Assembly: GCF_032452875.1 (NCBI RefSeq)
Contig: NW_026894337.1
Coordinates: forward strand, 82,461 to 146,460
Source: Bos javanicus
Lineage: Eukaryota > Chordata > Mammalia > Artiodactyla > Bovidae
Length of the DNA: 64,000 nt
Reading direction: 5' to 3'
Shown: in pieces, positions 1-11,217 of the stretch
Layout of the letters: each line of letters opens with the position of its first letter
How positions within the stretch are numbered: the stretch's first letter is position 1
Notes under the pieces: model-generated
Databases searched by the model: none
Told to the model about the DNA's origin: nothing
The model's input: the letters and a program-made list of their open reading frames with translations, nothing else
Position numbers and translations under genes: made by a program

Positions 1-912
1 AGTGCATGATCAGCCACGTGATCAGTGCATGATCAGTCCATGATCAGTGCATGATCAGTACGTGATCAGTGCATGATCAGCCACGTGATCAGTGCATGAT
101 AGCCACGTGATCAGTGCATGATGCCACGTGATCAGTGCATGATCAGTCACGTGATCGTGTGTGATCAGCACGTGATCAGTGCATGATATCCACGTGATCA
201 GTGCATGATAGCCACGTGATCAGTGCATGATAGCCACGTGATCAGTGCATGATCAGTCCGTGATCATGTGATCAGCCACGTGATCAGTGCATGATGAGCC
301 ACGTGATCAGTGCATGATCAATTACGTGATCAGTGCATGATCAGTCACGTGACCAGTACATGGTTGCTACGTGATCATTGCATGATCAGCCACGTGAGCA
401 TGATCAGCCACGTGATCAGTGCATGATCAGTCACGTGATCAGTACATGATCAGTCACGTGAACAGTGCATGATCATTTACGTGATCTGTGCATGATCAGT
501 CACGTGACCAGTATATGGTTGCTCGTGATCATTCATGATAGCCACGTGAGCAGTGCATGATAGCCACGTGATGTGCATGATAGTTACGTGAGCAGAGTAT
601 GATCAGCCACGTGATCAGTGCATGAGTGCCACGTGATCAGTGCATGATATGTCACGTGACAGGTGTGTGATCAGCCACGTGAACAGTGCATGTTCAGCCA
701 CGTGATCAGTGCATGATAGCCACGTGATCAGTGCATGATCAGTTACGTGAGCAGTGTATGATCAGCCACGTGATCAGTGCATGGTCAGACACGTGAACAG
801 TGTATGATCAGCCACGTGATCAGTGCATGATATCCAAGTGATCAGTGCATGATCATCACGTGATCAGTGTATGATCAGCCACGTGAACAGTGCATGCTCA
901 GTCACGTGATCT
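1..912 (+). repeat. Spacer before island 1 (partial HOR: M zone end and L module)
   Basis: The window opens inside an HOR. GATATCC lies near 187, L1 near 362, L2 near 515, L3 at 651-663, and GATATCCAAG near 830. GTCACGTGAC palindromes lie at 344-353, 499-508 and 651-660. The anchor directly precedes island 1. Confidence 0.92.
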
Positions 913-1151
913 GGGCCTGCTGAGCTGCGTGATTACTCTGCTCTGCTTGACAATTGCCAGCTGAGCTGCACGATTCCTGCCTGTCATCTGCTTGACAATT
1001 GCCAGCTGTGCTGCGTAATTCCTGCCTGCTCAGCTGCTTGATTATTGCCAGCTGAGCAGCATGATTCCTCACACCTGAGTTCCATGATTATTGCCTGCTG
1101 ACTGTTTGATTCGTGCCTACTCAGCTCTTTGTTTATTGCCTCCAGAGGCAC
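913..1151 (+). repeat. Island 1 (239 bp)
   Basis: Near full length; lacks 5 bp at the first unit boundary (ACTCTGCTCTGC in place of the usual longer form). Entry base T (GATCTGGG); internal site CACCTG. Confidence 0.95.
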
Positions 1152-2761
1152 ATGATCAGTGTATGATAGCAAACATGATCAGCGCATGATCAGTCACATG
1201 ATCAGCGCCATTAAGTCACGTGATCACTACATGATAGTCATGTGATCAGTCCATGCTCAGTCACGGTATCAGTGCATGATCAGCCACGTGATCAGTGCAT
1301 GATCTGTCACAAGATTAGTGTATGATCATCCACGTGATCAGTGCATGCAGTCATGTGATCAGTGCATGATATAGACGTGATCAGTGCATGATCAGTGTGA
1401 TCAGTGCATGATAGCCACGTGATCAGTGCATGATCAGTCACCTGATGGGTGTATGATCATTCACGTGACCTGTACATGGTAGCTACATGATCATTGCATG
1501 ATCAGCCACGTGATAGTGCATGTGATAGCCACGTGATCACTGCATGATCAGTCACGTGATCAGTGCATGATCAGTCATGTGACCAGTACATGGTAGCTGC
1601 GTGATCATGCATGATCAGCCACGTGAGCAGTGCATGATAGCCATGATCAGTGCATGATCAGACACGTGATCAGTGCATGATCAGTCACGTGATCAGTGCA
1701 TGATCAGCGTGATCAGTGCATGACAGCCACGTGATCAGTGCATGATCCAGCCACGTGATCAGTGCATGATAGCCGTGATCAGTGCATGATCATCACGTGA
1801 TCAGTGCATGATCAGTACGTGATCAGTGCATGATCAGCGTGATCAGTGCATGATCAGCCATGATCAGTGCATGATCAGTGCATGATCAGTGCATGATCAT
1901 CCATTGTGTACATGATAGCTACGTGATCAGTTGCACACAGTCACGCAGTGCGCATCAGCCACGTGATCAGTGCATGATAGCCACGTGATCAGTGCATGAT
2001 CATCACGTGATCATGTGTGATCAGCCACGTGATCAGTGCATGAGCCACGTGATCAGTGCATGATCGCCACGTGATCAGTGCATGATCAGTCACGTGATCA
2101 GTGCATGACAGTCACGTGATCAGTGCATGATCAGCCATGATCAGTGCATGATCAGCCACGTGATCAGTGCATGATCAGCCACGTGATCAGTGCATGATCA
2201 GTCACGTGATACAGTGCATGATCAGCCGTGATCAGTGCATGATAGCCACGTGATCAGTGCATGACAGCCACGTGATCAGTGCATGAGCCACGTGATCAGT
2301 GCATGATAGCCACGTGATCAGTGCATGATCAGTCACGTGATCATGTGTGATCAGCCACGTGATCAGTGCATGATCAGCCACGTGATCAGTGCATGATCCA
2401 TTCGTGATCAGTGCATGATCAGTCACGTGATCAGTGCATGATTGCTACGTGATCAGTGCATGATGTACGTGAGCAGTGCATGATAGCCACGTGATCAGTG
2501 CCAGTAGCCGTGATCAGTGCATGATCAGTCACGTGTGTGCATGATTGCCACGTGATCAGTGCATGATCAGCCACGTGATCAGTGCATGATCAGCTTGTGT
2601 CAGTGCATGATCAGCCACGTGATCAGTGCATGATCAGTCACGTGATCAGTGTATGATCAGCCAAGTAATAAGTGCATGATAGCCAAGTGATCAGTGCATG
2701 ATCATCACGTGATCAGTGTATGATCAGCCACGTGAACAGTGCATGCTCAGTCACGTGATCA
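1152..2761 (+). repeat. Spacer 1-2 (R module, M zone, eroded L module)
   Basis: R3 near 1367, R4 near 1438, R5 position near 1592. A scrambled patch at about 1888-1950 mixes fragments such as CCATTGTGTACATG and GCACACAGTCACG. L1, L2 and L3 are absent; only GCCAAGTGATC and the anchor remain before island 2, which accounts for the short 1,849-bp HOR. Confidence 0.9.
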
Positions 2762-3001
2762 GGGCCTGCTGAGCTGCGTGATTACTGTCTGCTCATCTGC
2801 TTGACAATTGCCAGCTGAGCTGCACGATTCCTGCCTGTCATCTGCTTGACAATTGCCAGCTGTGCTGCGTAATTCCTGCCTCAGCTGCTTGATTATTGCC
2901 AGCTGAGCAGCATGATTCCTCACACCTGAGTTCCATGATTATTGCCTGCTGACTGTTTGATTCGTGCCTATCAGCTCTTTGTTTATTGCCTCCAGAGGCA
3001 C
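2762..3001 (+). repeat. Island 2 (240 bp)
   Basis: Lacks 3 bp at the CCTGCCTGCTCAG boundary and 1 bp in GTGCCTACTCAG. Entry base A (GATCAGGG); internal site CACCTG. Confidence 0.95.
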
Positions 3002-4806
3002 ATGATCAGTGTATGATAGCAAACATGATCAGCGCATGATCAGTCACATGATCAGTGCCATTAAGTCACGTGATCACTACATGATAGTCATGTGATCAGT
3101 CCATGCTCAGTCACGGTATCAGTGCATGATCAGCCACGTGATCAGTGCATGATCTGTCACATGATTAGTGTATGATCATCCACGTGATCAGTGCATGGGC
3201 AGTCATGTGATCAGTGCATGATATAGACGTGATCAGTGCATGATCAGTCGTGATCAGTGCATGATACGTGATCAGTGCATGATCAGTCACCTGATGGGTG
3301 TATGATCATTCACGTGCCTGTACATGGTATGCACATGTCATTGCATGATCAGCGTGAGTAGTGCATGATAGCCGTGATCAGTGCATGATCAGTCACGTGA
3401 TCAGTGCATGATCAGTCATGTGACCAGTACATGGTAGCTGCGTGATCATGGCATGATCAGCCACGTGAGCAGTGCATGATAGCCACGTGATCAGTGCATG
3501 ATCAGACACGAGATCAGTGCATGATCAGTCATGATCAGTGCATGATCAGCCGTGATCAGTGCATGATCAGGCACGTGATCAGTGCATGATCAGCCACGTG
3601 ATCAGTGCATGATAGCCACGTGATCAGTGCATGATCATCACGTGATCAGTGCATGATCAGTCACGTGATCAGTGTATGATCAGCCACGTGATCAGTGCAT
3701 GATCAGCCATGATCAGTGCATGATCAATCACGTGATCAGTGCATGATCAGTCCGTGACCAGTGCATGATAGCTGCGTGATCATTGCATGATCAGCCACGT
3801 GATCAGTGCATGATAGCCACGTGATCAGTGTGATGATCGTGTGCATGATCAGTCACGTGATCATGTGTGATCAGCCACGTGATCAGTGCATGATCAGCCA
3901 CGTGATCAGTGCATGATCAATGCGTGATCAGTGCATGATCAGTCACGTGATCAGTGCATGATAGCTACGTGATCAGTGCATGATCAGCCACGTGATCAGT
4001 GCATGATCAGCACGTGATCAGTGCATGATAGCCACGTGATCAGTGCATGATCAGTCATGTGATCAGTGTGTGATCAGCCACGTGATCAGTGCATGATATC
4101 CACGTGATCAGTGCATGATCAGCCACGTGATCAGTGCATGAGCCACGGATCAGTGCATGATCAGTCACGTGATCATGATCAGCCACGTGATCAGTGCATG
4201 ATGAGCCACGTGATCAGTGCATGATCAATTCGTGATCAGTGCATGATCAGTCACGTGACCAGTACATGGTTGCTACGTGATCGTTGCATGATCAGCCACG
4301 TGAGCAGTGCATGATAGCCACGTGATCAGTGCATGATCAGTCACGTGATCAGTGCATGATCAGTCACGTGAACAGTGCATGATCATTTACGTGATCAGTG
4401 CATGATCAGTCACGTGACCAGTATATGGTAGCTACGTGATCATTCCATGACAGCCACGTGAGTGCATGATAGCCACGTGATGTGCGATGAGTTACGTGCA
4501 GTATGATCAGCCACGTGATCAGTGCATGGTATGATCAGTGCATGATAGTCACGTGACAGTGTGATCAGCCACGTGATCAGTGCATGATCAGCCACGTGAT
4601 CAGTGCATGATAGCCACGTGATCAGTGCATGATCAGTTACGTGATCAGTGTATGATCAGCCACGTGATCAGTGCATGATCAGACACGTGAACAGTGTATG
4701 ATCAGCCACGTGATCAGTGCATGATATCCACGTGATCAGTGCATGATCATCACGTGATCAGTGTATGATCAGCCACGTGAACAGTGCATGCTCAGTCACG
4801 TGATCA
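3002..4806 (+). repeat. Spacer 2-3 (standard R-M-L order)
   Basis: R3 near 3221, R4 near 3286, R5 near 3440, GATATCCACG near 4096, L1 near 4268, L2 near 4421. The late L mark reads GATATCCACG (about 4712), where most copies have CAAG. L3 is damaged around 4500-4560. Confidence 0.92.
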
Positions 4807-5050
4807 GGGCCTGCTGAGCTGCGTGATTACTGTCTGCTCATCTGCTTGACAATTGCCAGCTGAGCTGCACGATTCCTGCCTGTCATCTGCTTGACAATTG
4901 CCAGCTGTGCTGCGTAATTCCTGCCTGCTCAGCTGCTTGATTATTGCCAGCTGAGCAGCATGATTCCTCACACCTGAGTTCCATGATTATTGCCTGCTGA
5001 CTGTTTGATTCGTGCCTACTCAGCTCTTTGTTTATTGCCTCCAGAGGCAC
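4807..5050 (+). repeat. Island 3 (full length, 244 bp)
   Basis: Useful as the reference island. Units of 22-24 bp run from GGGCCTGCTGAGCTGCG through two near-identical dimers containing CTTGACAATTGCCAGCTG, then TTGATTATTGCC units, to TCCAGAGGCAC. Entry base A; internal site CACCTG. An open 62-codon minus-strand frame crosses it but is a by-product of the repeat. Confidence 0.96.
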
Positions 5051-6871
5051 ATGATCAGTGTATGATAGCAAACATGATCAGCGCATGATCAGTCACATGA
5101 TCAGCGCCATTAAGTCACGTGATCACTACATGATAGTCATGTGATCAGTCCATGCTCAGTCGGTATCAGTGCATGATCAGCCACGTGATCAGTGCATGAT
5201 CAGCACAAGATTAGTGTATGATCATCCACGTGATCAGTGCATGGGCAGTCATGTGATCAGTGCATGATATAGACGTGAAGTGCATGATCAGTCGTGATCA
5301 GTGCATGATAGCTACGTGATCAGTGCATGATCAGTCACCTGATGGTGTATGATCAGTCACGTGACCAGTACATGGTAGCTACATGATCATTGCATGATCA
5401 GCCACGTGAGTAGTGCATGATAGCCGTGATCAGTGCATGATCAGTCACGTGATCAGTGCATGATCAGTCATGTGACCAGTGCATGGTAGCTGCGTGATCA
5501 TGCATGATCAGCCACGTGATCAGTGCATGATCCACGTGATCAGTGCATGATCAGCACGTGATCAGTGCATGATCAGTCACGTGATCAGTGCATGATCAGC
5601 CACGTGATCAGTGCATGATCAACACGTGATCAGTGCATGATCAGCCACGTGATCAGTGCATGATAGCCACGTGATCAGTGCATGATCAGTCACGTGATCA
5701 GTGCATGATCAGTCACGTGATCAGTGCATGATCAGCCGCGTGATCAGTGCATGATCAGCCACGTGATCAGTGCATGATCAGTGCGTGATCAGTGCATGAT
5801 CAGTCCGTGACAGTGCATGAGTCACTGTCGGTGCATGATCAGCCACGTGATCAGTGCATGATCAGCCACGTGATCAGTGCATGATCAGCCACGTGATCAG
5901 TGCATGATCAGTCACGTGATCATGTGTGATCAGCCACGATCAGTGCATGATCAGCCACGTGATCAGTGCATGATCAATCACGTGATCAGTGCATGATCAG
6001 TCACGTGATCAGTGCATGATAGCTACGTGATCATTGCATGATCAGCCACGTGATCAGTGCATGATAGCCACGTGATCAGTGCATGATAGCCACGTGATCA
6101 GTGCATGATCAGTCACGTGATCGTGTGTGATCAGCCACGTGATCAGTGCATGATATCCACGTGATCAGTGCATGATACGTGATCAGTGCATGATAGCCAC
6201 GTGATCAGTGCATGATCAGTCACGTGATACATGTGTGATCAGCGTGATCAGTGCATGATGAGCCAGTGATCAGTGCATGATCAATACGTGATCAGTGCAT
6301 GATCAGTCACGTGACCAGTACATGGTTGCTCGTGATCGTTGCATGATCAGCCACGTGACGAGCATGATAGCCACGTGATCAGTGCATGATCAGTCACGTG
6401 ATCAGTACATGATCAGTCACGTGAACAGTGCATGATCATTACGTGATCAGTGCATGATCAGTCACGTGACCAGTATATGGTAGCTACGTGATCATTGTGA
6501 GCCACGTGAGCAGTGCATGATAGCCACGTGATGTGTGCATGAGTTACGTGAGCAGAGTATGATCAGCCACGTGATCAGTGCATGAGTGCCACGTGATCAG
6601 TGCATGATATGTCACGTGACAGTGTGTGATCAGCCACGTGAACAGTGCATGTTCAGCCACGTGATCAGTGCATGATAGCCACGTGATCAGTGCATGATCA
6701 GTTACGTGAGCAGTGTATGATCAGCCACGTGATCAGTGCATGGTCAGACACGTGAACAGTGTATGATCAGCCACGTGATCAGTGCATGATATCCAAGTGA
6801 TCAGTGCATGATCATCACGTGATCAGTGTATGATCAGCCACGTGAACAGTGCATGCTCAGTCACGTGATCA
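5051..6871 (+). repeat. Spacer 3-4 (standard R-M-L order)
   Basis: R3 near 5265, followed by a short GACGTGAAGTG junction. R4 near 5337 has lost one G. R5 position near 5485, GATATCC near 6152, L1 near 6327, L2 near 6475, GATATCCAAG near 6786. Confidence 0.92.
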
Positions 6872-7115
6872 GGGCCTGCTGAGCTGCGTGATTACTGTCT
6901 GCTCATCTGCTTGACAATTGCCAGCTGAGCTGCACGATTCCTGCCTGTCATCTGCTTGACAATTGCCAGCTGTGCTGCGTAATTCCTGCCTGCTCAGCTG
7001 CTTGATTATTGCCAGCTGAGCAGCATGATTCCTCACACCTGAGTTCCATGATTATTGCCTGCTGACTGTTTGATTCGTGCCTACTCAGCTCTTTGTTTAT
7101 TGCCTCCAGAGGCAC
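6872..7115 (+). repeat. Island 4 (full length, 244 bp)
   Basis: Same sequence as island 3 by eye. Entry base A; internal site CACCTG. Confidence 0.96.
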
Positions 7116-8934
7116 ATGATCAGTGTATGATAGCAAACATGATCAGCGCATGATCAGTCACATGATCAGCGCCATTAAGTCACGTGATCACTACATGATA
7201 GTCATGTGATCAGTCCATGCTCAGTCACGGTATCAGTGCATGATCAGCCACGTGATCAGTGCATGATCTGTCACATGATTAGTGTATGATCATCCACGTG
7301 ATCAGTGCATGCAGTCATGTGATCAGTGCATGATATAGACGTGATCAGTGCATGATCAGTCACGTGATCAGTGCATGATAGCCACGTGATCAGTGCATGA
7401 TCAGTCACCTGATGGGTGTATGATCATTCACGTGACCTGTACATGGTAGCTACATGATCATTGCATGATCAGCCACGTGAGTAGTGCATGATAGCCACGT
7501 GATCACATGATCAGTCACGTGATCAGTGCATGATCAGTCATGTGACCAGTACATGGTAGCTGCGTGATCAGTGCATGATCAGCCACGTGAGCAGTGCATG
7601 ATAGCCACGTGATCAGTGCATGATCAGTCACGTGATCAGTGCATGATCAGTCACGTGATCAGTGCATGATCAGCCACGTGATCAGTGCATGATCAGGCAC
7701 GTGATCAGTGTATGTCAGCCACGTGATCAGTGCATGATAGCCACGTGATCAGTGCATGATCAGTCACGTGATCAGTGCATGATCAGTCACGTGATCAGTG
7801 CATGATCAGCCACGTGATCAGTGCATGATCAGCCACGTGATCAGTGCATGATCAGTCACGTGATCAGTGCATGATCAGTCACGTGATCAGTGCATGATAG
7901 CCACGTGATCAGTGCATGATCAGCCACGTGATCAGTGCATGATAGCCACGTGATCAGTGCATGATCCACGTGATCAGTGCATGATCAGTCACGTGATCAT
8001 GTGTGATCAGCCACGTGATCAGTGCATGATCAGCCACGTGATCAGTGCATGATCAATTACGTGATCAGTGCATGATCAGTCACGTGATCAGTGCATGATA
8101 GCTGCGTGATCATTGCATGATCAGCCACGTGATCAGTGCATGATAGCCACGTGATCAGTGCATGATAGCCACGTGATCAGTGCATGATCAGTCACGTGAT
8201 AGTGTGTGATCAGCCACGTGATCAGTGCATGATATCCATGATCAGCCACGTGATCAGTGCATGATAGCCACGTGATCAGTGCATGATCAGTCACGTGATA
8301 CATGTGTGATCAGCCACGTGATCAGTGCATGATGAGCCACGTGATCAGTGCATGATCAATTACGTGATCAGTGCATGATCAGTCACGTGACCAGTACATG
8401 GTTGCTACGTGATCGTTGCATGATCAGCCACGTGAGCAGTGCATGATAGCCACGTGATCAGTGCATGATCAGTCACGTGATCAGTGCATGATCAGTCACG
8501 TGACAGTGCATGATCATTTACGTGATCAGTGCATGATCAGTCACGTGACCAGTATATGGTTGCTACGTGATCATTCCATGACGAGCCACGTGAGCAGTGC
8601 ATGATAGCCACTTGATGTGTGCATGAGTTACGTGATCAGAGTATGATCAGCCACGTGATCAGTGCATGATTTGTCACGTGACAGGTGTGTGATCAGCCAC
8701 GTGAACAGTGCATGTTCAGCCACGTGATCAGTGCATGATAGCCACGTGATCAGTGCATGATCAGTTACGTGAGCAGTGTATGATCAGCCACGTGATCAGT
8801 GCATGGTCAGACACGTGAACAGTGTATGATCAGCCACGTGATCAGTGCATGATATCCAAGTGATCAGTGCATGATCATCACGTGATCAGTGTGTGATCAG
8901 CCACGTGAACAGTGCATGCTCAGTCACGTGATCT
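7116..8934 (+). repeat. Spacer 4-5 (standard R-M-L order)
   Basis: All R and L marks present except R5, where GATCAGTGCATG replaces GATCATGGCATG near 7565. The M zone at about 7590-8200 is close to perfect monomers. Confidence 0.92.
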
Positions 8935-9178
8935 GGGCCTGCTGAGCTGCGTGATTACTGTCTGCTCATCTGCTTGACAATTGCCAGCTGAGCTGCACGA
9001 TTCCTGCCTGTCATCTGCTTGACAATTGTCAGCTGTGCTGCGTAATTCCTGCCTGCTCAGCTGCTTGATTATTGCCAGCTGAGCAGCATGATTCCTCACA
9101 CCTGAGTTCCATGATTATTGCCTGCTGACTGTTTGATTCGTGCCTACTCAGCTCTTTGTTTATTGCCTCCAGAGGCAC
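8935..9178 (+). repeat. Island 5 (full length, 244 bp)
   Basis: One private C-to-T change in the second dimer gives CAATTGTCAGCTG. Entry base T; internal site CACCTG. Confidence 0.96.
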
Positions 9179-10973
9179 ATGATCAGTGTATGATAGCAAA
9201 CATGATCAGCGCATGATCAGTCACATGATCAGCGCCATTAAGTCACGTGATCACTACATGATAGTCATGTGATCAGTCCATGCTCAGTCACGGTATCAGT
9301 GCATGATCAGCCACGTGATCAGTGCATGATCTGTCACAGATTAGTGTATGATCATCCACGTGATCAGTGCATGAGTCATGTGATCAGTGCATGATATAGA
9401 CGTGATCAGTGCATGATCAGTCACGTGATCAGTGCATGATAGCCACGTGATCAGTGCATGATCAGTCACCTGATGGGTGTATGATCATTCACGTGACCTG
9501 TACATGGTAGCTACATGATCATTGCATGATCAGCCACGTGAGTAGTGCATGATAGCCACGTGATCAGTGCATGATCAGTCACGTGATCAGTGCATGATCA
9601 GTCATGTGACCAGTACATGGTAGCTGCGTGATCATGGCATGATCAGCCACGTGATCAGTGCATGATAGCCACGTGATCAGTGCATGATCAGTCACGTGAT
9701 CAGTGCATGATCAGTCACGTGATCAGTGCATGATCAGCCACGTGATCAGTGCATGATCAGCACGTGATCAGTGTATGTCAGCCACGTGATCAGTGCATGA
9801 TAGCCACGTGATCAGTGCATGATCAGTCACGTGATCAGTGCATGATCAGTCGTGATCAGTGCATGATCAGCCACGTGATCAGTGCATGATCAGCCACGTG
9901 ATCAGTGCATGATCAATTACGTGATCAGTGCATGATCAGTCACGTGATCAGTACATGGTAGCTACGTGATCAGTGCATGATCAGCCACGTGATCAGTGCA
10001 TGATAGCCACGTGATCAGTGCATGATAGCCACGTGATCAGTGCATGATCAGTCCACGTGATCAGTGTGATCAGCCACGTGATCAGTGCATGATCAGCCGT
10101 GATCAGTGCATGATCAGTCACGTGATCAGTGCATGATCAGCCACGTGATCAGTGCATGATAGCCGTGATCAGTGCATGATCAGCCACGTGATCAGTGCAT
10201 GATCAGCCACGTGATCAGTGCATGATAGCCACGTGATCAGTGCATGATCAGTCGTGATCAGTGCATGATCATCACGTGATCAGTGCATGATAGCCACGTG
10301 ATCAGTGCATGATCAGCCACGTGATCAGTGCATGATAGCCACGTGATCAGTGCATGATCAGTCACGTGATCAGTGCATGATCAGCCACGTGATCAGTGCA
10401 TGATCAATTACGTGATCAGTGCATGATCAGTCACGTGACCAGTACATGGTTGCTACGTGATCGTTGCATGATCAGCCACGTGAGCAGTGCATGATAGCCA
10501 CGTGATCAGTGCATGATCAGTCACGTGATCAGTGCATGATCAGTCACGTGAACAGTGCATGATCATTTACGTGATCAGTGCATGATCAGTCACGTGACAG
10601 GTATATGGTAGCTACGTGATCATTGCATGACAGCCACGTGATCAGTGCATGATAGCGTGATCAGTGCATGATCAGTTACGTGAGCAGAGTATGATCAGCC
10701 ACGTGATCAGTGCATGAGTGCCACGTGATCAGTGCATGATAGTCACGTGACAGGTGTGTGATCAGCCACGTGATCAGTGCATGATCAGCCACGTGATCAG
10801 TGCATGATCAGTGATCAGTGCATGATCAGCGTGATCAGTGCATGATCAGCACGTGATCAGTGTATGATCAGCCACGTGATCAGTGCATGATATCCACGTG
10901 ATCAGTGCATGATCATCCACGTGATCAGTGTATGATCAGCCACGTGATCAGTGCATGCTCAGTCACGTGATCA
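9179..10973 (+). repeat. Spacer 5-6 (R module intact, L module partly homogenised)
   Basis: R3 near 9392, R4 near 9468, R5 near 9619. The early GATATCC mark is missing and 9640-10400 is near-consensus. L1 near 10447, L2 near 10600 (preceded by ACAGG instead of ACCAG), late GATATCCACG near 10888. Confidence 0.9.
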
Positions 10974-11217
10974 GGGCCTGCTGAGCTGCGTGATTACTGT
11001 CTGCTCATCTGCTTGACAATTGCCAGCTGAGCTGCACGATTCCTGCCTGTCATCTGCTTGACAATTGCCAGCTGTGCTGCGTAATTCCTGCCTGCTCAGC
11101 TGCTTGATTATTGCCAGCTGAGCAGCATGATTCCTCACAGCTGAGTTCCATGATTATTGCCTGCTGACTGTTTGATTCGTGCCTACTCAGCTCTTTGTTT
11201 ATTGCCTCCAGAGGCAC
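10974..11217 (+). repeat. Island 6 (full length, 244 bp)
   Basis: First copy in the window with CAGCTG instead of CACCTG at the internal site (in CCTCACAGCTGAG). Entry base A. Confidence 0.96.

Larger units (their letters stand above)
6872..8934 (+). repeat. Reference higher-order repeat, 2,063 bp
   Basis: This is a clean example of the full unit, running from island 4 to the base before island 5. Order: island (244 bp), R module with R3 near 7331, R4 near 7408 and an R5-position variant near 7557, M zone of near-consensus monomers, then L module from the GATATCC mark near 8230 through L1 near 8400, L2 near 8553, GATATCCAAG near 8848 and the anchor. HORs of 2,006-2,076 bp start at 2762, 4807, 6872, 8935, 13778, 15854, 34711 and 36717, though the one from 34711 has largely different content. 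Confidence 0.9.

Noticed and set aside
940..1020. Bacterial sigma-70 promoters from TTGACA in the islands
   Set aside because: TTGACAATTGCC is a unit of the degenerate repeat; no TATAAT-like box lies 16-18 bp downstream and the context is eukaryotic satellite.
4807..5050. Island as a transposable element insertion
   Set aside because: No terminal inverted repeats, target-site duplication, poly-A tail or coding content. The island keeps the 23-bp register and aligns with the array monomer.
4883..5071. A 62-codon minus-strand open frame repeated in about 20 islands as a conserved small protein gene
   Set aside because: It is recopied with the island DNA itself, its sequence is the translation of degenerate 22-24-bp repeats, damaged islands break it freely, and no promoter, splice or poly-A context is visible. 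Identity among copies is explained by array homogenisation.
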